Below, piece by piece: positions 8,641-16,661 of a stretch of 64,000 nucleotides of DNA (position 1 is the first letter of the stretch; the number at the start of each line of letters is the position of its first letter). Both the position numbers and the translations under genes were made by a program. The stretch is from Streptomyces cellostaticus (GTDB lineage: Bacteria; Actinomycetota; Actinomycetes; Streptomycetales; Streptomycetaceae): contig NZ_KQ948039.1 in the NCBI RefSeq assembly GCF_001513965.1, positions 58,449-122,448 of the forward strand. Reading direction: 5' to 3'. A model generated the notes under the pieces. The model was not told the DNA's origin. It searched no databases and saw only the letters and a list, made by a program, of their open reading frames with translations.

Positions 8641-9531
8641 TCAGGGCCGCGCGTGCAGCAGGCCGACCAGACCTGTGGTGTCCTCGTCCCCGTGCCCGTC
8701 GGCCAGACGGCGGCGCATCAGGTCCAGGAACGGGGTCAGCAGCTCGGTGCTCACCCCCTGCTCCTCGGCCGTGCGCAGCAGGGTCCCGCTGCCCGCGACC
8801 TGCATGGCCAGGTGGGAGACGACCCCGGTCGTCAGATCGCCGCTCGCCAGGCGCTCGGCCGCCCCGTGGGCCATGCCCGCCATCGCGGTCAGCCACGGCA
8901 CGAGCAGCGCGGCGAACTCCTTGGGCGCCACGTCCTCGCCGCGCACCAGCGCGAAGGCGTGCGTGATCCCGGCGAACATGCCGTACATGCCGCTCAGCAG
9001 CGCCACGTCGTGCAGCGCGGCGAGCCCCGGGTCGGCGCCGACGTACTCGGTGCCGGCCGGCGCGGCCAGGACGTCCTCGTGCTCCTCGAACAGGCCCCTG
9101 TCGCCGCTGTAGAGGACATAGGCACCGGGCGCGCCGATCATCGGCGGTACGGCCATGATCCCGCCGTCCAGGAAGCGGGCGCCGCGCGTCTTCGCCCAGG
9201 CGGCCCGCTCCCGGGCTTCGCCGGGGGTGCCGGTGGTGAGGTTCACCAGGTCCCGGCCGGTGAGCTCGGCTGCCGCCAGGGCCTCGCCCACCGACGCGTC
9301 GTCCAGCAGGCACACCACGACCAGCCGGCTCGCCGCGACCGCCTCCGCCGCGCTCCCGGCGACCGCCGCGCCCTCGGAGGCCAGCGTCCCGGTGCGCCCG
9401 GGTGTGCGGTTCCAGACGGTCAGCGGATGCCCGGCGGCGAGCCAGGCCCGGCCGAGCGCGGTGCCCATGGCGCCGGCGCCGAGCAGGGTGAGGGGCGTAC
9501 GGGGGCTGCGGGAAAGGGAGTTGTCGGTCAT
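8641..9531 (-). CDS. NAD(P)-dependent oxidoreductase, imine reductase-like (beta-hydroxyacid dehydrogenase superfamily)
   Basis: 296 residues. The N-terminal Rossmann motif is LLGAGAMGTALGRAWLAAGH and the NADP-type loop VWNRTPGR. LVNLTTGTPGEARE and GGIMAVPPMIGAPGAYVLYSG are characteristic of imine reductases rather than classical 3-hydroxyisobutyrate dehydrogenases; the rest is the all-helical dimerisation domain. It probably reduces a C=N or C=O bond with NADPH; substrate unknown. It is divergent from an HxlR regulator, with a palindromic site between them, suggesting regulation by that neighbour. Confidence 0.82.
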   Translation of the reverse strand: MTDNSLSRSPRTPLTLLGAGAMGTALGRAWLAAGHPLTVWNRTPGRTGTLASEGAAVAGSAAEAVAASRLVVVCLLDDASVGEALAAAELTGRDLVNLTTGTPGEARERAAWAKTRGARFLDGGIMAVPPMIGAPGAYVLYSGDRGLFEEHEDVLAAPAGTEYVGADPGLAALHDVALLSGMYGMFAGITHAFALVRGEDVAPKEFAALLVPWLTAMAGMAHGAAERLASGDLTTGVVSHLAMQVAGSGTLLRTAEEQGVSTELLTPFLDLMRRRLADGHGDEDTTGLVGLLHARP

Positions 9532-9563
9532 GGCGACTAGGCTCGCCCAGGGAGCCGCCCGCC

Positions 9564-9593
9564 GTAAGTACCTACTTCGAAGTGGGTGGTTAC
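9564..9593. promoter_or_regulatory. Imperfect palindrome, candidate HxlR operator
   Basis: Thirty bases centred on TTCGAA: the left arm GTAAGTACCTACTTC is matched by the right arm GAAGTGGGTGGTTAC with three mismatched pairs. It sits between the divergent imine-reductase-like gene (start 9531) and the HxlR gene (start 9630). MarR/HxlR dimers bind symmetric sites of this size, and YodB/HxlR-type sites have TAC...GTA ends. Confidence 0.6.
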
Positions 9594-9629
9594 CCGCAGG
9601 GAAGGGTGCAGGTGACGGAGGGGGACAGG

Positions 9630-9974
9630 ATGCCGATCGGGCGGCGGCCGGGGGCGTACGTCTGCGGGATCGACGCGGCGATGGACGTCATCGGCGGCAA
9701 GTGGAAGGTGCTGATCCTGTGGGCCCTGCACGAGCGCCCGCACCGCTTCGGTGAGCTGCGCCGGCAGCTGCCCGGTGTGACGGAGAAGGTGCTCGCCGCG
9801 CAGCTGAGGGAACTGGAGAGCGACGGGATCGTGCACCGCGAGGAGTACGACGAGGTGCCGCCCCGGGTGGAGTACTCGCTGACCGGGCGGGGCGCGCTGC
9901 TGAACGAGGCGCTGGCGCCGCTCGGTGTGTGGGGGAGGGAGCACGTCCTCGGCGGGGAGGTGCCGGCGCACTGA
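9630..9974 (+). CDS. HxlR-family winged-helix transcriptional regulator
   Basis: 114 residues, typical length. Family signatures are MDVIGGKWKVLILWAL (residues about 16-31), RFGELRRQLPGVTEKVLAAQ (recognition helix region) and LRELESDGIVHREEY (wing). ATG 9630 is chosen because GGAGGGGGA (9617-9625) precedes it. A single early cysteine (YVCGID) is where HxlR/YodB/HypR proteins carry their redox-sensing Cys, so thiol or aldehyde sensing is possible but not proven. It is likely to control itself and the divergent oxidoreductase. Confidence 0.9.
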   Translation: MPIGRRPGAYVCGIDAAMDVIGGKWKVLILWALHERPHRFGELRRQLPGVTEKVLAAQLRELESDGIVHREEYDEVPPRVEYSLTGRGALLNEALAPLGVWGREHVLGGEVPAH

Positions 9975-9990
9975 GCCTCGGCGGCGTACC

Positions 9991-10611
9991 TCAGCGGCCG
10001 CCCGTCAGATGGGCGAACACCACCACGTTTCCCTGGTAGCCGGTGGCCCTCGAATAGCCGCCGCCGCAGGTGATGACCCGCAGCTCGGGGCGCTTGGCTG
10101 CGCCGTACACCTTCTCGTCGGGGAAGTTCCGGGCCGCGTACACCTCCACCGCGTCCACGGTGAACACGGCCACGGAGCCGTCCTGGCGGTCGACCTCGAT
10201 GACGGCGCCCCGTTTCAGGGCGCCGAGGTTGTAGAAGACGGCCGGGCCCTCGGTGTTGTCGACATGGCCCGCGACGATCCCGGTGCCCGTCTCGCCGGGC
10301 ATGGTGCCGGCCTCGTACCAGCCGGCCAGGTTCTTCTTCTCGGCGGGCGGCACGTCCAGGCTCCCGCTGCGGGTGAGGGCGAGGCCCATCAGCGGGGCGT
10401 TCACGCGGATCGCGGGGATGCGGATACGGGTGGGCGGCGACGGCTCCAGCGCGGGGCTCGCGAGCCGCTCCTCGCCCGGCTCGGGCCGGCCCTCGGCGGC
10501 CGCCGGCTGCGGCGGGGCGTGTGTTTTGCTCGCGCCGCCGAGCAGCCACACCCCCGCGCCCAGGGCGACGACGGTGACGGCAGCTATGGCGGTGTCCCCG
10601 ATCCTGCGCAT
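9991..10611 (-). CDS. Class F-type sortase (transpeptidase), membrane-anchored
   Basis: 206 residues: one N-terminal membrane segment (TAIAAVTVVALGAGVWLLGG), a Pro/Glu linker, then a sortase barrel. The catalytic His is in GIVAGHVDN and the Cys in RVITCGGGY. The usual active-site Arg just before the last strand is not obvious: the position reads GYQGNVVVFA, with the nearest Arg in SRATGY. ATG 10611 is supported by GGAGAGGGG upstream. It lies downstream of a secreted, membrane-anchored protein gene on the same strand, but no LPXTG-like signal is visible there. Family call strong; activity uncertain because of the Arg. Confidence 0.85.
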   Translation of the reverse strand: MRRIGDTAIAAVTVVALGAGVWLLGGASKTHAPPQPAAAEGRPEPGEERLASPALEPSPPTRIRIPAIRVNAPLMGLALTRSGSLDVPPAEKKNLAGWYEAGTMPGETGTGIVAGHVDNTEGPAVFYNLGALKRGAVIEVDRQDGSVAVFTVDAVEVYAARNFPDEKVYGAAKRPELRVITCGGGYSRATGYQGNVVVFAHLTGGR

Positions 10612-10657
10612 ACGAACCCCTCTCCGGAGGCGGACTCCTGCGAGGCGGGACCTGGGG

Positions 10658-10695
10658 CGGGTCCCTGAGGCGGGACCCGAGCGGGTCCCTGAGGC
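10658..10695. repeat. Direct repeat pair
   Basis: The 15-mer GCGGGTCCCTGAGGC occurs at 10658-10672 and again at 10681-10695, in the gap between the small secreted protein gene and the sortase gene. A weaker echo (CTGATCCCTGGG) follows. Role unknown; it may be decayed hairpin material. Confidence 0.6.
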
Positions 10696-10725
10696 TGATC
10701 CCTGGGCCCGATGGGCGGACCCCCA

Positions 10726-10766
10726 GCCCCCTCCGGGCCGCGAGGGGCGTCGGACCCGGAGGGGGC
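10726..10766 (-). terminator. GC-rich hairpin between secreted protein gene and sortase gene
   Basis: A perfect 12-bp stem (GCCCCCTCCGGG at 10726-10737 with CCCGGAGGGGGC at 10755-10766) with a 17-nt loop and no T-tract. It lies 43 bp beyond the stop of the minus-strand gene at 10809-11345, where a Streptomyces-type terminator or 3' stabiliser is expected. Confidence 0.55.
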
Positions 10767-10808
10767 GGGGCAATGCGGTACCGGCGGACGGACAGCGGAG
10801 GGTGTCCG

Positions 10809-11345
10809 TCAGATCCCGTCGCCTCTCGCCCGGCGATGCAGGAGCCAGGTACCGCCCGCGGCGGCGACGGCCAGCGCCGTCACACCCGCCGTGGTCTGCA
10901 CGGGGTCGGAGCCGAGTGCGCCGCCGACCCCCGTCTTCACGCTTCCCCGCGGCTGCACCTGCTCGTGCGCCGCGCTCAACACCACCTCCAGGTCGCCCGT
11001 GACCTGCTTGGTGCCCTCCGCGCACTTCGCGACGATCTCGTACGTCCCCGGCTGCGCGCTCGGCGGCACCCGGAACTGGCCGATCGCCTCGCCCTCGTGC
11101 GCGCTGGGCGCCAGCGGGAAGGTCCCGGCGCCGACCGCGCCCGCGTCCCCGACCGCGGCGCCCTTGTCCCCGCACGCCGCCGTGTTCACCGTGACCTGGC
11201 TGTCCGGCACCGTGGTGGACGGGTACACCTGCAGGCTGCTGCCGGTGCTGCTGCCGGTGCTGCTGCCGTAGGCCGGTGCCGCGGCGAGACCCGCCGTGGC
11301 CACGGCGAGTGCGGTACCGGTCAGTAGACGGGCAGTGCGTGGCAT
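10809..11345 (-). CDS. Small secreted protein with C-terminal membrane anchor
   Basis: 178 residues. The N-terminal signal peptide is MPRTARLLTGTALAVATAGL ending near APAYG. A short GSSTGSSTGSS linker leads to a domain of about 90 residues with two cysteines (NTAACGDK, VAKCAEG), probably a disulfide. The C-terminus has a hydrophobic segment (GVTALAVAAAGGTWLL) and a positive tail RRARGDGI, giving anchoring with the bulk outside. The sortase downstream suggests a functional pair, but no LAXTG/LPXTG motif precedes the anchor. Function unknown; the pairing is common in Streptomyces. Confidence 0.8.
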   Translation of the reverse strand: MPRTARLLTGTALAVATAGLAAAPAYGSSTGSSTGSSLQVYPSTTVPDSQVTVNTAACGDKGAAVGDAGAVGAGTFPLAPSAHEGEAIGQFRVPPSAQPGTYEIVAKCAEGTKQVTGDLEVVLSAAHEQVQPRGSVKTGVGGALGSDPVQTTAGVTALAVAAAGGTWLLHRRARGDGI

Positions 11346-11733
11346 GGTGCTCCCCAGAGCTTGTCCGACTCGTTCGATCGACTCGTTCGTCCCACTCGTC
11401 CAGGGGCGCGCCCCTGCCCTATCGAGGTAAGTGGCATTCGGGACCGCCCGCTTCCTGATGACCCGTCAGAAATGGGGTGAACGGGTGTCGGAGGCGGCCC
11501 CCACACGGCCTAGTGGCCACCGGGTTCCGGCAGGTCAAGGGCGTACACCGGGCCACGGACGAAGAGAAGTGCGAAGAGAACACGAATGGCGCGGCGGGCG
11601 CCGGTGAACGGGTGATCCACATCCGTCCGCACGCCCCCGCGCCACCCGCACGGGACACGCTCCCGAGGTGTGAACGCCCGGCCCGGGAGCATCCATCCCC
11701 CAGGAACACGACGAGCGCGAGGGGGACCCGGCA
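11346..11733. other. 388-bp divergent intergenic region
   Basis: It separates the minus-strand secreted protein gene from the plus-strand hemopexin gene. It contains a close direct repeat CGACTCGTTCG at 11366-11376 and 11379-11389, just upstream of the minus-strand gene and possibly part of its promoter. An RBS (GAGGGGG, 11719-11725) serves the plus-strand gene. No convincing small gene was seen in either direction. Confidence 0.5.
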
Positions 11734-12870
11734 ATGGGCGTGGACAAGGCGTACTTCACCGTGGGCGGCACCGTCACCCCGTACGACCTCGAGAAGGACG
11801 CGGCCGACTCCGGTCAGGAGTGGCAGCTCGGCACGGCGTGGAGCGGGCTGCCGGCCGGCTGGGAGGAGGGCATCGACGCGGCGGTCGACCTGGGACAGCA
11901 GAACCTGTACGTCTTCCGGGGTACCGAGTACGTACGGATCCCGTTCGCCACGCAGACCGTCGACGACGGCTACCCGCTGACGATCCAGGAGAACTGGACC
12001 GGCCTGTCCTTCGCCGCCGTCGACGCGGCGATGAACTGGGGCGACGGCAAGCTGTACTTCTTCAGCGGCGCCCAGTACGTCCGCTACGACATCGCCGCCG
12101 ACCGCCAGGACCCCGGCTACCCCAAGGACATCGCGGCCGGCTGGACCGGCGTGCCCGCCGACTGGGCGGGCGACGGCATCGACGGGGCGCTGAACCCCGG
12201 CAACGGGCGAGCGTACTTCTTCAAGGGCACCGAGTACGTCGCCCTCGACTGGCAGACCAAACGCCAGGCGGACGGCTACCCGCTCACCATCGCCGACCAG
12301 TGGCCCGGCCTCACCGGACCCTACGACGCGGTGTGGTCCAACGCCGCCTCCGCACCGCCCGCCACCGGCTCGGCGACCGCCGCCGACTTCCGCCGCCGCT
12401 ACGGGACCTACGCCGACGCCAGCCGGACGGCCACCCAGGTGCCCGCCCTGGTGACCCTCGGCCAGGCCGCCCTGGAGTCGGGCTGGGGCGCCCACGCCCC
12501 CGGCAACAACTTCTTCGGCATCAAGGCCAGGGCCTCCGACCCGCCCGAGACACGTCAGCTGCTGCGCACCACGGAGGTCCTCGACCGCCCCGACGCGACC
12601 TTCCCCGAGGTCATCTCCGTGACCCAACGCGCCGACGGGAAGTACGTGTACGTCGTCCGCGACTGGTTCCGGGTCTACGCCACCCCCGAGGACTCCTTCA
12701 CCGCGCACGGCACCTTCCTGCGCGACAACGGCCGGTACGCCTCCGCCTTCCAGCACACCGACGACCCGTACGCGTTCGCGCGCGCCGTCGCGGACGCCGG
12801 CTACGCCACCGCTACGAACTACTACGACGCCCTCGCCCGGGTCATGCGTACCATCGAGGCGAGCAACTGA
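11734..12870 (+). CDS. Hemopexin-repeat protein fused to a GH73-type glucosaminidase
   Basis: 378 residues. Four hemopexin-like blades occupy residues about 1-205, each with an aromatic strand: KAYFTVGGTVTPYDLE, NLYVFRGTEYVRIPF, KLYFFSGAQYVRYD and RAYFFKGTEYVALD. A short linker (ASAPPATGSATAAD) leads to a FlgJ/GH73 N-acetylglucosaminidase domain with VTLGQAALESGWGAHAPGNN (catalytic Glu about 248) followed by FFGIKA. It would cleave peptidoglycan glycan chains. No signal peptide is present, so a cell-wall target implies release by lysis or by a dedicated device. ATG 11734 follows GAGGGGG. First gene of a co-directional set running to 16617. Confidence 0.88.
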   Translation: MGVDKAYFTVGGTVTPYDLEKDAADSGQEWQLGTAWSGLPAGWEEGIDAAVDLGQQNLYVFRGTEYVRIPFATQTVDDGYPLTIQENWTGLSFAAVDAAMNWGDGKLYFFSGAQYVRYDIAADRQDPGYPKDIAAGWTGVPADWAGDGIDGALNPGNGRAYFFKGTEYVALDWQTKRQADGYPLTIADQWPGLTGPYDAVWSNAASAPPATGSATAADFRRRYGTYADASRTATQVPALVTLGQAALESGWGAHAPGNNFFGIKARASDPPETRQLLRTTEVLDRPDATFPEVISVTQRADGKYVYVVRDWFRVYATPEDSFTAHGTFLRDNGRYASAFQHTDDPYAFARAVADAGYATATNYYDALARVMRTIEASN

Positions 12871-12922
12871 AGTCTCCCCAGTCACCCCAAATGCCCTGAA
12901 ATCACAGGGAATTCACCTATTA

Positions 12923-14443
12923 GTGCGAACAGCCCGGATCGCCCGTGTGGGGACCGAGCGGCCCGGGCAGCACAGCGCCATGGGGTATCAACTGGGGGAA
13001 CTCGGGCGGACTTTCCGCGATCAGATGTACAACGTGCTCACCGGCGGCGACGGCAGCGTGCCGCCGGCCAAGTCGAGCTTCATCACCTGGTGCATGCCAG
13101 GACTGCCCTACCAGGAAGCGGACTTCATGTTCGCCGCCCAGGGCATCGGCACCGGCGCCACGGCCCAGGAGGACAAACTCCTGCTCCAGCAGGCGTTCAA
13201 CTTCGCCTCCCTGGTCGACTTCATTCCGGATGTGACCTCGGCGTACTCCTCGGAGCGCCAGGACGGCGTGTGGCGCAACGCGAGCGGGGCGCGGCTGAGC
13301 GAGATCTACGGCCAGATCCTGAAGTTCTCCAAGGTGATCGACGACCAGCTCACCGACGACCAGAAGAAGAAACTGGAGCGGTTCCGCGGGCTGCTGCGGG
13401 TGACGCGCACCGTGAAGGACATCGTCACCGAGGAGGAGAAGCAGGTCACCGAGGACAGCCCCATGCTCAAGGCGTACAAGGCCGGCATGCAGGCCTATGT
13501 CGCCGCGGCGCTCGCGTACAACAACAAGCGCATCGCCGCCCAGGCCGCCGTCGGCGAGTCGGGCAAGCAGGCGGTGGCGGACTGGGCCGCCAACGCCCAG
13601 CTGTACTCCCTCCAGGTGGCTGCCGCCGCGGACGACTGGACCTCCAGCGGCTACCGCAACGACGTCGAGGAGATCAACGCCTACATCGACCAGACCACCG
13701 AGAAGTCCATGCTGCTGTGGAAGCGGAACCTGGAACGCTTCTACGAGGAGGCGCTCACCAGCGCCCTGGGCCCCGGCCAGTCCTTCTGCTACACCACCGT
13801 CGCCCCCGGTGACTTCGCCACCTCCGCCGGCTGGACCAACTACACGATGTACCACCAGATGGTGGACTCCCACAGCCACTACGAGACGACGTCCTGGTCG
13901 GCGGGCGGCGGCCTCAGCTGGGGCCTGTGGAGCGCCAGCGCGGGTGTCACCTCGAACTCCTCGGACTACAGCGAGAACTTCCAGCTCGAGGACTTCGAGA
14001 TGTCCTTCGACATGACCCAGGTGCAGATCGTGCGCCCCTGGTTCTACCCGGAGTTCCTGGAGAACCGCGGCTGGGACCTGAGGAAGGGGGAGGGCTGGAA
14101 CTACGACGACATGCCCTCCGACGGCGGCACCCCGCCCAAGGGGCGCTTCATCGGCTACCCGCTCCAGGCCCTGTTCATCAAGAACCTCACCATCCGCTCG
14201 GCCTCGCTCGCCCAGGCCTTCCAGGCCCACCAGAGCTCCGTGTCCGTCCATGCGAGCGTGGGCTTCGGCCCCTTCAGCGTCAACGGCAGCTACAGCCACT
14301 CCGAGTCCGACCAGCACTTCCACTCGGAGAACGACGGCGTCACCATCAAGGTCCCCGGCATGCAGATCATCGGCTTCGTCAACCACCTGCTCGGCAAGAC
14401 CCCCAACCTCCTCGACGGCATCGACCCCGGCCAACTGGTCTGA
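12923..14443 (+). CDS. Uncharacterised protein, member A of a two-gene paralogous pair
   Basis: 506 residues from GTG 12923 (AGGGA at 12906-12910, long spacing); an in-frame ATG at 12980 (MGYQLGELGRTF) is an equally good start. No signal peptide. Residues about 120-260 are helical and charged (TDDQKKKLERFRGLLRVTRT), suggesting coiled coil. Two Ser/Gly-rich stretches alternate polar and small residues (SWSAGGGLSWGLWSASAGVT about 325; HASVGFGPFSVNGSYSHSES about 445). Between them lies a block shared with the next gene: QIVRPWF, then SDGGTPPKGRFIGY, then IKNLTIRS. The layout recalls pore-forming or membrane-inserting proteins (inference). No known family recognised. Confidence 0.75.
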   Translation: MRTARIARVGTERPGQHSAMGYQLGELGRTFRDQMYNVLTGGDGSVPPAKSSFITWCMPGLPYQEADFMFAAQGIGTGATAQEDKLLLQQAFNFASLVDFIPDVTSAYSSERQDGVWRNASGARLSEIYGQILKFSKVIDDQLTDDQKKKLERFRGLLRVTRTVKDIVTEEEKQVTEDSPMLKAYKAGMQAYVAAALAYNNKRIAAQAAVGESGKQAVADWAANAQLYSLQVAAAADDWTSSGYRNDVEEINAYIDQTTEKSMLLWKRNLERFYEEALTSALGPGQSFCYTTVAPGDFATSAGWTNYTMYHQMVDSHSHYETTSWSAGGGLSWGLWSASAGVTSNSSDYSENFQLEDFEMSFDMTQVQIVRPWFYPEFLENRGWDLRKGEGWNYDDMPSDGGTPPKGRFIGYPLQALFIKNLTIRSASLAQAFQAHQSSVSVHASVGFGPFSVNGSYSHSESDQHFHSENDGVTIKVPGMQIIGFVNHLLGKTPNLLDGIDPGQLV

Positions 14444-14455
14444 GCGGGCACCGAC

Positions 14456-16015
14456 ATGACCGACATCGCCGCCGCGTCCTCCGTCGACGCCACCGCCCTG
14501 CTGGGCCTCGCCACCCGCATGCGGCAACTGCTCACCGACGATGACCACCTGGTCGCCGTACCGACCACTCCGCTGGTCTACCGGGACGCCGAGTTCCGCT
14601 TCAACGGTCCGCTGGACACCGCCCGGGCGGGCACCCTCGCCGAGTTCTCCGAGCTGGTCAACCGGGTGCCCACCCAGCCCGTGTGGTCACCTCCGAGCAC
14701 CCTGCACCTGTGGGACGTCTACGGCGAGGTGCTCTCCGCAGACCTCGCGCACAGCAGCCTGACCCCGGAGGAACGGCAGCGCTACGACGCCGCGTCCGCC
14801 TACCTTTACGTGACGGACGCGAACGGCGTCCCCGGCCCGACCCAGGCGCTGCGCGACTACCGCACCGCCCGCCAGGCCTGGCTCCAGGCCGACACCGACT
14901 ACCACCAGGGCGAACAGACGGCGAGCATGTCCGCCGACCTCGCCGTCCGCGACCACTGGACCCACGTCGACGAGCCCCGGCTGCGGCAGGTCCGGGACGA
15001 CGCGATGGAGGCGTGGCAGACGGCCGGCCACAAGAGCCAGGTCGAGGACGCGCTCCGGGAGACCTCGGAGCTGGCGTCGAAGGCCCCCTCCAGCATCTGG
15101 AAACGTCACCGCGACACCTTCAACCCGAACCTTCCCGACCAGTTCTCGACGGCGCCGAACGGCATCCGGTACGCGCCGACGTACTACTCACCGGCGGGCG
15201 CACTCGATGTCCCCTGGTCACGGGTGGTGCTGACCCGGCAGGTGCTTCTCTCCCTGGCCGAACAGGCACCACCGGAACTGACGGCGGCCCTGGGCGGCGG
15301 CATCGACCCCACGGTCCAGTCCCTCGCCTTCGACTACCGCGTGGTGTCGGTGGTCCGCCCCTGGCTGGACCCGCCGATGGAACTCTTCGGCTCCCGCGCG
15401 TGGAAGCTCTCGGCCGGCGTGGCGCCACTGAGTGACGGCGGCACCCCGCCGCGCGGCCGCTGCCCGTCGTACGTCGAGTCCGTGGCCCTGGCCCGCAACC
15501 TCGACCTCACCCGCCGTGTCACCGACTCAGCCGTCGCGGGCCAGGGCGACACCGCACTGAAGGGAACCTGGACCTTCGACTTCGACACCGGCGAGCAGGG
15601 CGGCGACATGTTCTACGCCGACGTCTGGTGGGAGTGGATGACCGAGACGTCCGCGCAGATGGTGCCGAGCGGCCGGGCGAGCATCGTCAACCTGGGCGTG
15701 CGCGACTTCGACTCCCTCACGGTGGACCAGCTGGCGGCCTTCACCTATGGCAAGAACGCCATCCCCGGCAACCCGGACGCCTCCAACCAACTGGTCGACG
15801 GCGACGTCTTCGCGGTGGCGACCAGCGAGGGGAACTTCGCCAAGGTCCTGGTCGTCAAGTACGGCTACAACATGCTGATCCGCTGGGTGACGTACCGCTG
15901 GACGTCCCCGCGCGAGGAGCACTCCGTCACCGGCCCGGACGACGTCTTCCTCGCCGCGCTCGTCTGCCGCCGACTGCCACGCTCCCCGGACCCCGACCCG
16001 GACCTGACGTGGTGA
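14456..16015 (+). CDS. Uncharacterised protein, member B of a two-gene paralogous pair
   Basis: 519 residues, ATG 14456, 12 bp after member A. It shares with A, in the same order, VVSVVRPWL (residues about 295-303), LSDGGTPPRGRCPSY (about 325) and LARNLDLTRR (about 344). Its N-terminal half is helical and differs from A. The C-terminal third (TFDFDTGEQGGDMFYADVWW onward) is acidic and beta-rich. No signal peptide or membrane helix. Its stop overlaps the next start (GTGA). Adjacency and shared block indicate an ancient duplication with divergence. Function unknown. Confidence 0.78.
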   Translation: MTDIAAASSVDATALLGLATRMRQLLTDDDHLVAVPTTPLVYRDAEFRFNGPLDTARAGTLAEFSELVNRVPTQPVWSPPSTLHLWDVYGEVLSADLAHSSLTPEERQRYDAASAYLYVTDANGVPGPTQALRDYRTARQAWLQADTDYHQGEQTASMSADLAVRDHWTHVDEPRLRQVRDDAMEAWQTAGHKSQVEDALRETSELASKAPSSIWKRHRDTFNPNLPDQFSTAPNGIRYAPTYYSPAGALDVPWSRVVLTRQVLLSLAEQAPPELTAALGGGIDPTVQSLAFDYRVVSVVRPWLDPPMELFGSRAWKLSAGVAPLSDGGTPPRGRCPSYVESVALARNLDLTRRVTDSAVAGQGDTALKGTWTFDFDTGEQGGDMFYADVWWEWMTETSAQMVPSGRASIVNLGVRDFDSLTVDQLAAFTYGKNAIPGNPDASNQLVDGDVFAVATSEGNFAKVLVVKYGYNMLIRWVTYRWTSPREEHSVTGPDDVFLAALVCRRLPRSPDPDPDLTW

Positions 16016-16617
16016 GCGGGGAAGCGGATGGGGAAACGGACGGGGAGATGGACATCCACGGCCTGATCCTGCTGGGCTCGGACCCCGTGTACGCCGTCCA
16101 TATGCCCTTGTTCACCCCGCCGTACGACGTTCAGGCGATGGCCCGGGTGACCCTGAGCACGGACACGTACCAGCGCGCCCGGGCCCGCTACGGCACCTCG
16201 GCACTCTTCACGGTCCGGCCGCAGGGCCCCGCGGCCGGTGCGGACATCCCCGGAGAACTCTTCTTCGGGCCGTTCGCAAGCGACGGCGATCCGCTCGGCG
16301 AGGTGACCGTGCGGGTGCGGCAACGGGTGTGGGCCCACCGCCTGGAACCGGACCCCGCCCCGCAACCCACCCTCGAATACGTCCTGTTCGGCACCGACGA
16401 AGTCTTCCTCGCCCACCGGCTGACCGGCCCGCCGGACTTCGACCAGCTGCTGACCGCGCAGTTCACCGGCGAGCCGGCCGAGCAGGGCACCACGGTGCGA
16501 CTCCCCGGCCGCCCGAACGACCTCACGGGAAGACTCCGGCCGGGCGAGCAGATCACGACGACAGAGGGGGCCGGGCTGCAGGTGCTGGCGGAGGTGTACC
16601 TGGAGACCCGGGACTGA
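16012..16617 (+). CDS. Small uncharacterised protein coupled to the paralogous pair
   Basis: 201 residues from GTG 16012, which overlaps the previous stop (GTGA); an in-frame ATG at 16048 would give 189 residues. The core begins DIHGLILLGSDPVYAVHMPL followed by TPPYDVQAMARVTL, reading like a small beta-rich domain. No signal peptide, metal motif or catalytic signature is evident. Translational coupling suggests it works with the two preceding proteins. An IS remnant begins just downstream, so the original operon could have continued. Confidence 0.72.
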   Translation: MSGEADGETDGEMDIHGLILLGSDPVYAVHMPLFTPPYDVQAMARVTLSTDTYQRARARYGTSALFTVRPQGPAAGADIPGELFFGPFASDGDPLGEVTVRVRQRVWAHRLEPDPAPQPTLEYVLFGTDEVFLAHRLTGPPDFDQLLTAQFTGEPAEQGTTVRLPGRPNDLTGRLRPGEQITTTEGAGLQVLAEVYLETRD

Positions 16618-16661
16618 CTCTTCTACGGGACCGTCATGTCGTGCCGGCGTTCACACCGGTC

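Noticed and set aside
10809..11345. LPXTG/LAXTG sorting signal in the secreted protein beside the sortase
   Set aside because: The region before the C-terminal membrane segment reads VGGALGSDPVQTTAG, which does not fit a sortase motif.
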